A DNA stretch of 6,275 nucleotides from DATKQI01 sp035532755 (GTDB lineage: Bacteria; Pseudomonadota; Alphaproteobacteria; Acetobacterales; Acetobacteraceae). Of this stretch, positions 1 through 6,275 are shown in pieces (position 1 is the stretch's first letter; each line of letters begins with the position of its first letter). The position numbers were made by a program, and so were the translations under genes. The stretch spans positions 1 through 6,275 of the forward strand of contig DATKQI010000201.1 of the NCBI GenBank assembly GCA_035532755.1, in the 5' to 3' direction. Below the pieces are notes generated by a model. The model was not told the origin of the DNA and did no database searches. It worked only from the letters and a program-made list of their open reading frames with translations.

Positions 1-76
1 TGGCGTCCCGTACGGGATTCGAACCCGTGTTACCAACGTGAAAGGCTGGTGTCCTGGGCCTCTAGACGAACGGGAC
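1..76 (-). tRNA. tRNA-Glu (anticodon UUC), complete with encoded CCA
   Basis: Reading the minus strand gives a full 76-nt cloverleaf. The acceptor stem GTCCCGT pairs perfectly with ACGGGAC, followed by discriminator G and a genomically encoded CCA at positions 3-1. The D arm is GTCT/GGAC. The anticodon stem is CCAGC/GTTGG with one G-T pair, and its loop is CTTTCAC. The T arm is ACGGG-TTCGAAT-CCCGT. The anticodon TTC lies at positions 42-40, so the tRNA reads GAA and, by wobble, GAG codons for glutamate. The mature 5' end is at 76, 38 nt after the recJ stop codon and on the same strand, so it may be processed from recJ read-through or have its own promoter. The 3' end is the first base of the window, so a terminator or downstream tRNA cannot be seen. 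Confidence 0.98.
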
Positions 77-114
77 AGAGGGCGCTGGGTGGGTAGCGGA
101 GTGGTCGGCCGGAA

Positions 115-1965
115 TCAAGCCCAGGCGGCATCGATCACCACGAAGCTCACGCTCACCGATCCGTTCCACGCCTCCGCCCGCAGGTGGCCGGCCAAGTGCA
201 GCGGGCGGCCGCCGGAAGCGAGCAGGGCTTCGGCCAACGCGCCATCACGCGCGCGGAAATGCAATGCCCGCAGGCGCGGCCCGCCGCCCTCGCCTTCGAT
301 GAACAGGCGCAGACTCGTGCCATCCCGGCCGATCCTGTCGGCGCGCACCACGCGCACCCGTGGCAGGGCCAGAACCGGCTCCTCGTTGGCGGCACCGAAG
401 GGGGCAAGGCGGCCGATCTGCTGCGCCAGCTCCACGCCCGCGCCGGCCACAGCCAGCGTGCCCTCGACGGCAAGATCCGCCGCCGCGGGCAGCGTGGCGG
501 CGGCTGCCAGCCGCTCGTTCAGGAAGGCATGGAAGGCCGGCAGGTTCCCGGCCGGCAGGGCGAAGCCGGCCGCCATGGCGTGGCCGCCGCCCGTGGCCAG
601 CAGTCCGGCCTGCCGGGCCGCGATCACCGCCGCCCCCAGATCGCACCCCGGCACCGACCGGCCGGAGCCGCTCGCCCGGCCATCCGCCACCGCCGCCACG
701 CAGGCGGGGCGGTTGAACCGCTCCCGAATGCGCCCGGCCACGATGCCCACCACGCCCGGATGCCACTCCGCCCCGCTGACCAGCAGCACCGGATGGCCGG
801 CCTCGGCCTGGATGCCCGCCGCCGCCAGCGCGGCCTCCAGCATCCCCGCCTCCACCACCTGGCGCTGGCGGTTCACCCCATCCAGCCGCTCGGCGAGTGC
901 CGCCGCCTCGGCCGCATCCTCGCTCAGCAGCAGGCGCAGCCCCAGCCCCGCCTCGTCGATCCGGCCGGCGGCGTTGATGCGCGGGCCGAGCGCGAAGCCG
1001 CAGGTGAAGGCAGACAGCGGCGGCTTCGCCTGCGCCACGTCCAGCAGGGCGGCAATGCCGGGCCGCGCACGGCGGGCCATCACCCGCAGCCCCTGCACCA
1101 CGAAGGCGCGGTTCAGCCCGGTCAGCGGCATAACGTCGCACACGGTCGCGAGTGCCACGAGGTCGAGCAGCGCGAGCAGATCGGGCTCCGGCCGGCCGGC
1201 GAAGAAGCCGGCACGCCGCAGCGTGCGCAGCAGCGCCACCGCCGCCATGAAGGCCACCGCCGTCGCGCACAGCCCGCCAAGGCCGGAGCTGTCATCCACC
1301 CGGTTCGGGTTTACCGTGGCGAGCACCGGTGGCGGCGGGGCCTCGGATTTGTGGTGATCCAGCACCACCACATCCGCCCGCCCGCGCACGCTCCCCAGCG
1401 CCTCTTCCGCCGCCGTGCCGCAATCCACGCAGACGATCAGCCCCGCCCCGCGGGCGACCAGGGCTGCGAGTGCGGCGGCATTGGGGCCGTATCCCTCGGC
1501 CAGCCTGTCCGGCACATGGGAGATCACGGTGCAGCCCAGGGCGCGCATCAGGGAGACCATCAGCGCGGCGCTGCATGCGCCATCCACGTCATAATCGCCG
1601 AACACCGCCACGGTTTCGGCCCGCTGTGCCGCCTCGGCCAGGCGCGCGGCCGCGGGCTCCATGTCGGCCAGCACCGAAGGGTCCGGCATCAGCGCGCGCA
1701 GCCGCGGATCGAGGAAATCCTCGGCCGCTTCGATTCCCACGCCACGCCCGGCAAGCAGCCGGCCGATGATTTCCGGCACCCCCAGCCGCTGCGCGATGCC
1801 GAGTGCGACCCGCCCCTCCGCCTCCCGCCACAGCCACCGCCGCCCGCCCAGGCTGCGGTGCACGCCAAGTGCCGCGGCCTCCGCTGCCTCGATCACTGCC
1901 CCGATTGCCGCCGCGTCAGGCAACGGACCACGTCTTGGTCGTGAAATCGTGGTGCGCCTCGACAT
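115..1965 (-). CDS. recJ: Single-stranded-DNA-specific 5'-3' exonuclease RecJ
   Basis: RecJ degrades single-stranded DNA 5' to 3' in RecF-pathway recombination, mismatch repair and base-excision repair. It is a cytoplasmic, Mn/Mg-dependent DHH-family nuclease. The product is 616 aa from the ATG at 1965; E. coli RecJ is 577 aa. The DHH domain shows motif I GDYDVDG (D124, D126, D128), motif II VDCGT (D181), motif III LDHH (D203, H204, H205) and motif IV TVCDVMPL (D277). The DHHA1 domain follows, with GPRINAAGR (327-335), WHPGVVGIVAGR (401-412), SGSGRS (432-437) and GGGHAMAAG (459-467). An OB-fold-like C-terminal region of about 490-616 carries PFGAANEEP (522-530), a variant of the usual PFGxGNPEP. 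All catalytic acids and histidines are present. The start is uncertain: the ATG lies 50 nt inside glpX with no clear ribosome site, and family similarity only begins near LGVHRSLGGRRW (33-44). A GTG at 1896 (593 aa) or a TTG at 1923 is also possible. Confidence 0.96.
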   Translation of the reverse strand: MSRRTTISRPRRGPLPDAAAIGAVIEAAEAAALGVHRSLGGRRWLWREAEGRVALGIAQRLGVPEIIGRLLAGRGVGIEAAEDFLDPRLRALMPDPSVLADMEPAAARLAEAAQRAETVAVFGDYDVDGACSAALMVSLMRALGCTVISHVPDRLAEGYGPNAAALAALVARGAGLIVCVDCGTAAEEALGSVRGRADVVVLDHHKSEAPPPPVLATVNPNRVDDSSGLGGLCATAVAFMAAVALLRTLRRAGFFAGRPEPDLLALLDLVALATVCDVMPLTGLNRAFVVQGLRVMARRARPGIAALLDVAQAKPPLSAFTCGFALGPRINAAGRIDEAGLGLRLLLSEDAAEAAALAERLDGVNRQRQVVEAGMLEAALAAAGIQAEAGHPVLLVSGAEWHPGVVGIVAGRIRERFNRPACVAAVADGRASGSGRSVPGCDLGAAVIAARQAGLLATGGGHAMAAGFALPAGNLPAFHAFLNERLAAAATLPAAADLAVEGTLAVAGAGVELAQQIGRLAPFGAANEEPVLALPRVRVVRADRIGRDGTSLRLFIEGEGGGPRLRALHFRARDGALAEALLASGGRPLHLAGHLRAEAWNGSVSVSFVVIDAAWA

Positions 1966-2911
1966 AGCGCACGGTGCCGGATTGGCTGCGCATCACGATC
2001 GAATGCGTGACAGCCCCGCTGCCGAAACGGCGCACGCCGCGCAGCATCGGGCCGGTGGTGATGCCGGTGGCGGCGAACATCACGTGGCCGCGCGCCATTT
2101 CCGCAACGCCGTACACCCGGCGCGGGTCGGTCACGCCCATCTCTCTCGCGCGCGCCTCCTGCGCGGCATCCTCGAAAAGCAGGCGCCCCTGCATCTGGCC
2201 CCCGCCGCAACGGAGTGCGGCGGCCGCCAGCACGCCTTCCGGCGCCCCGCCCGAGCCCATGTAGATATCGACCCCGCTTTCCGGCTGGGTGGTGGCGATC
2301 ACGCCGGCCACATCCCCGTCGCCGATCAGCATGATGCGCGCCCCGGCCTCCCGGCATTTGGCGATCAGCTCGGCATGGCGCTCGCGTTCCAAAGTGCAGA
2401 CCACGAGATCGGATACGTCGCGGTGCTTGGCGCGGGCGAGGTTGCGCAGGTTCACCCCGACCGGGGCATCCAGCTCCACCACCCCTTCCGGCAGCCCGCC
2501 GCCCACCGCGATCTTTTCCATGTACACATCGGGCGCGTGCAGGAAGCCGCCGCGGTCTGCCAGCGCGATCACCGCCATCGCGTTCGTGCCGCCCTTGGCG
2601 ACGATGGTCGTGCCCTCCACCGGATCGACCGCGATATCCACCTCCGGCCCGCCATGGCCCACGCGCTCGCCGATATAGAGCATCGGCGCTTCGTCCATCT
2701 CGCCCTCGCCGATCACGACCGTGCCGCTGATCGCGACCGAATCGAACGCCTGGCGCATCGCCTCCACGGCAGCACCATCGGCCTCGTTCTTCTGCCCGCG
2801 CCCCATCCAGCGGGAGGCGGCAAGGGCCGCCGCCTCGGTCACGCGCACCAGCTCCAGCGCCAGGTTCCGGTCATTGTGCTGGCCGGCCGCCGCCACGGAT
2901 GCCGCTTCCAT
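1916..2911 (-). CDS. glpX: Fructose-1,6-bisphosphatase, class II (GlpX)
   Basis: GlpX hydrolyses fructose 1,6-bisphosphate to fructose 6-phosphate and phosphate, the committed step of gluconeogenesis, in the cytoplasm with a divalent metal. The 331-aa length fits the family (E. coli GlpX is 336 aa), and recalled E. coli sequence aligns along most of the length. Signatures are GRGQKNEADGAAV (37-49), VIGEGEMDEAPMLYIGE (66-82), DIAVDPVEGT (92-101) and GGAPEGV (221-227). The residues matching the E. coli metal-site acids are all present: D45, E69, D96, E99 and E225. The ATG start is supported by AGGAG 8 nt upstream. It begins 27 nt after the hom stop, and its TGA at 1918-1916 overlaps the annotated recJ start. 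No glycerol genes are nearby, so the role here is more likely central carbon metabolism than glp-regulon function. A sedoheptulose-bisphosphatase side activity, known for some relatives, cannot be judged from sequence alone. Confidence 0.96.
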   Translation of the reverse strand: MEAASVAAAGQHNDRNLALELVRVTEAAALAASRWMGRGQKNEADGAAVEAMRQAFDSVAISGTVVIGEGEMDEAPMLYIGERVGHGGPEVDIAVDPVEGTTIVAKGGTNAMAVIALADRGGFLHAPDVYMEKIAVGGGLPEGVVELDAPVGVNLRNLARAKHRDVSDLVVCTLERERHAELIAKCREAGARIMLIGDGDVAGVIATTQPESGVDIYMGSGGAPEGVLAAAALRCGGGQMQGRLLFEDAAQEARAREMGVTDPRRVYGVAEMARGHVMFAATGITTGPMLRGVRRFGSGAVTHSIVMRSQSGTVRYVEAHHDFTTKTWSVA

Positions 2912-2917
2912 CGATTG

Positions 2918-2925
2918 TTCTCCTC
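2918..2925 (-). promoter_or_regulatory. Ribosome-binding site of glpX
   Basis: In the 27-nt hom-glpX gap the minus strand reads GAGGAGAA, with the AGGAG core at 2924-2920. The core is separated by 8 nt from the glpX ATG at 2911. This is the best Shine-Dalgarno match in the window and it fixes the glpX start. The gap is too short, and shows nothing, to suggest a separate promoter. Confidence 0.8.
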
Positions 2926-2938
2926 TATGGCCTGCGTA

Positions 2939-4227
2939 TCAGGCGGGCTCGATTCGGATCAGCGCCGGTTTTTCCAGCACCGTCTCCAGCGCCTCGATGC
3001 GCGCGAGCGCCGCGTGCATCGCCGATTCCCTGGTCTCATGCGTCACCAGCACCACCGGCACCGCCTCGCCGGGGCTGCGGCCGCGCTGCAGCATGGATTC
3101 GAGCGAGACGCCGGCATCGCGCAGCGCCGCCGTCACGTCCGCGATCACGCCGGGCCGATCCACGACCATCAGCCGCAGGTAGTACGCCCCCACATGGGCA
3201 CTCATCGGCACCGAAGGCGCGTTCGACAGCGCACCCGATCCCGCGCCCCACACCGGGGTGAACCGCCCGCGCGCGATGTCGATCAGGTCCGCCACAACGG
3301 CCGAGGCGGTGGGACCGGCACCGGCGCCACGGCCTTCCAGCATGATGCGGCCGACGAAATCGCCCTCCGCCACCACCGCATTGAACACGCCGTCCACCCG
3401 CGCGATCGGGGCGGCGGTGGGCACCATCGCCGGGTGCACCCGCGTCTCGATCCCCTCGGCATGGCAGCGGGCGATGCCGAGCAGCTTGATGCGGTAGCCG
3501 AGTTCGGCCGCGAAAGCGATGTCGAGCGCGGAGATCGCGCGGATGCCCTCCACGTGCACCGCATCGAACGCGACCGGCCGGCCGAAGGCGAGGGCAGCGA
3601 GGATCGCGAGCTTGTGGGCGGCGTCGATCCCGTCGATGTCGAACGACGGATCAGCCTCCGCGTAGCCCAGGCGCTGCGCCTCGGCCAGCACGTCGGAAAA
3701 TTCGCGCCCGCGTTCGCGCATCACTGTCAGGATGTAGTTGCAGGTGCCGTTCAGGATGCCGGAGACGCGCCCGATGCGGTTGCCGGCCAGCCCCTCCCGC
3801 AGCGCCTTGATCACCGGGATGCCGCCGGCCACCGCGGCTTCGAAGGCAAGCGGCACGCCGGCCGCCTCGGCGGCGGTGGCGAGTTCGGCGCCGTGTACGG
3901 CCAGCAGCGCCTTGTTCGCCGTCACCACCGGCTTGCCGGCCGCAATGGCCGCCTGCACCAGCGCGCGCGCCGGCCCGTCGGCGCCGCCGATCAGCTCCAC
4001 CACCACATCCACCGCCGGGTCTGCCGCCAGCGCCACCGGATCGTCGAACCAGCGCAGCCCGCCGATCGGCACGCCGCGGTCCCGCCCACGATCGCGCGCG
4101 GAAACGGCGGTGACGGCGATCGGCCGGCCGGCGCGGGCGTTCACCACGTCGGCGTTGTCGCGCAGCAGCGTCAGCACCCCCGCGCCGACCGTGCCGAGGC
4201 CGGCCACCGCCACGGAAACGGGGCGGG

Positions 4228-4231
<4 letters not shown>
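2939..4231 (-). CDS. hom: Homoserine dehydrogenase with C-terminal ACT domain
   Basis: This enzyme reduces L-aspartate 4-semialdehyde to L-homoserine with NAD(P)H, the branch step toward threonine and methionine. The product is 430 aa, normal for the monofunctional form without an aspartokinase domain. The N-terminal Rossmann fold has GLGTVGAG (G11, G13, G16) and a TANKALL segment (104-110) with K107. The catalytic/dimer region has GILNGTCNYIL (158-168) and the family signature GYAEADPSFDIDGIDAAHK (189-207). By position in that signature D203 and K207 are the likely catalytic pair. A C-terminal ACT domain, about residues 349-428 and starting YYLRLMVVDRPGV, is the usual site of threonine feedback inhibition; inhibition here is inferred. 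Its ATG overlaps the alaC stop as ATGA, and it lacks a clear ribosome site of its own, which points to translational coupling with alaC. No asd, thrB or thrC is in the window. Confidence 0.97.
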
Positions 4232-5457
<1,226 letters not shown>

Positions 5458-5486
5458 GGGGGCCGCTTCGCGATTCGGGATGAAAA

Positions 5487-6275
5487 CTACTCTACCAGCC
5501 GGACGAGCCCGCCGCGACCCGCGGCACCGGCAGCGATGCGCAGGCTGTTGGCCGGCACGCCGGCGGCGGCCAGGGCGTCGGCGATGGCGGCGGCCCGGTC
5601 GAGCGCGAGCGGCATCGCCGCCGCCTGGGCGCCTGGTGCTGCCGATGCGGCATCGCCGAAGCCGGTCGCGACGATGGCGGCCGCCCCGCGCTTGTGGGCG
5701 AACCCGGCCAGGGCATGGACCATGCGCGGCGGCAGGATCGCCGAGCCGCGAGGAAACGCCACCGCGAGCGGCGGGACGTTCGGCACCGCCACCGGCGCCG
5801 GCCGCGCCGGCAGGGCCACGGATGCCGCCGCTACTGATACCGCGGGGGCCGACGGGATGGGCATCCCCGGAATCCGCGGCGGCGGGGGTGGTGCCGCCGG
5901 CAGGGCGAGAAGCGCTGCGGCCTGCGGGCCCGGCGGGATGTTCGCGGCGCTGGCGGAGCCGGCATTGGCGGCCACGGGCGGAACAGGCGGAGGAGCGGGC
6001 GGATTGGCAACCGCTGGCGGCGCTGTCGCCGCCACGAGCGAGGCAGTAGCGGTGGGCGTGCCAGCCGTGGCCGCCGCGGCAGGCGGCGGCGGCAGGGTGG
6101 TCGGCGGGCCGGGCGGCAACGGCGTGTCGGCCACGATGCGGTGCGCGGCCGAGCGGTCGGCCGCGAGCCCGGCGGCGATGCGCGCCCGGTCGGCCGCCGA
6201 GGGCACCGGCGGGGCGCCCGGCACGGTCGCAAGGTTCGGATAGGGCGCATTCGCCCCCGGCGGCGGCGGCCGCTG
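5487..6275 (-). CDS. Pro/Ala-rich protein with OmpA-like C-terminal domain (5' end outside window)
   Basis: The reading frame is open from the right edge to the TAG at 5489-5487, giving 262 visible residues; the true start and any signal peptide are beyond 6275. A GTG at 6224 is in frame but is probably not the start, because coding-like sequence continues upstream of it (QRPPPPGANAPYPNLAT). The visible order is a PYPNLATVPGAPPVPS segment (11-26), a short predicted helix (about 27-48), a low-complexity Pro/Ala linker (about 50-175) and a compact C-terminal domain (about 177-262). That domain resembles the peptidoglycan-binding OmpA/MotB fold, with GFGD (195-198), LALDRAAAIADALAAAGVP (223-241) and GRGGLVRLVE (253-262). 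D198 and R227 sit where OmpA proteins bind diaminopimelate. I infer an envelope protein with an extended periplasmic linker; no specific function is recognised. The domain match is weak in the first beta strand. Confidence 0.75.
   Translation of the reverse strand, partial: QRPPPPGANAPYPNLATVPGAPPVPSAADRARIAAGLAADRSAAHRIVADTPLPPGPPTTLPPPPAAAATAGTPTATASLVAATAPPAVANPPAPPPVPPVAANAGSASAANIPPGPQAAALLALPAAPPPPPRIPGMPIPSAPAVSVAAASVALPARPAPVAVPNVPPLAVAFPRGSAILPPRMVHALAGFAHKRGAAAIVATGFGDAASAAPGAQAAAMPLALDRAAAIADALAAAGVPANSLRIAAGAAGRGGLVRLVE

Noticed and set aside
1..76. tRNA gene as an integration (att) site for a genomic island.
   Set aside because: The tRNA 3' end is the window edge, so no downstream integrase or direct repeat can be examined. 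The visible side is only core housekeeping genes.
38..1944. Long plus-strand open frames (38-1357 and 184-1944) opposite recJ; the first also runs across the tRNA.
   Set aside because: The RecJ motifs on the minus strand explain this DNA fully. The plus-strand products are low-complexity, and one overlaps a structural RNA.
5458..5486. Possible promoter for alaC in the gap after the OmpA-like gene.
   Set aside because: The 29 nt contain only a short T run (AGTTTTCAT) and no -35/-10 pair, so nothing beyond a weak GAAG ribosome site is supported.
5831..6250. A 139-codon Arg/Pro-rich minus-strand frame overlapping the OmpA-like gene in another frame.
   Set aside because: It is a shadow frame of the Pro/Ala linker coding sequence. 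The frame ending at 5487 has the recognisable C-terminal domain and the correct context.
5760..6275. GGC/GCC-rich near-repeats that could suggest a tandem repeat array.
   Set aside because: They are irregular with no fixed period and encode a Pro/Ala linker in an open frame; ordinary low-complexity coding sequence.

Overview
The window is a compact, very GC-rich (roughly 70% by eye) stretch of bacterial chromosome. Every gene I can support lies on the minus strand, so transcription runs from high to low coordinates. The protein sequences look alphaproteobacterial. The order aminotransferase, hom, glpX, recJ, tRNA-Glu and the style of the OmpA-like protein suggest Rhodospirillales, perhaps Acetobacteraceae. 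That placement is inference from recalled family resemblance, not from a search.

In transcription order the layout is as follows. At the right edge is the C-terminal part of a Pro/Ala-rich protein with an OmpA-like end (5487-6275, start outside the window). Next is alaC, an AlaC-type PLP aminotransferase (4228-5457). Then come hom, homoserine dehydrogenase with an ACT domain (2939-4231), glpX, class II fructose-1,6-bisphosphatase (1916-2911), and recJ, the single-strand-specific 5'-3' exonuclease (115-1965). Last is a complete tRNA-Glu(UUC) with an encoded CCA end (1-76).

The junctions are tight: 29 nt, a 4-nt ATGA overlap, 27 nt, a nominal 50-nt overlap (probably less if recJ starts later) and 38 nt. 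The protein genes therefore look like one co-transcribed block of housekeeping genes. They cover amino-acid metabolism (alanine/glutamate transamination; the branch to threonine and methionine), gluconeogenesis and DNA repair. No convincing promoter or terminator is visible, so the operon promoter is probably beyond the right edge and the terminator beyond the left edge. No gene-free stretch exceeds 40 nt.

I see no mobile element, CRISPR array, toxin-antitoxin or defence system. I also see no sign of an undescribed system: this is an ordinary core region. The least-characterised item is the OmpA-like protein. The smaller open points are the true recJ start, the physiological role of the aminotransferase beside hom, and whether the tRNA has its own promoter.
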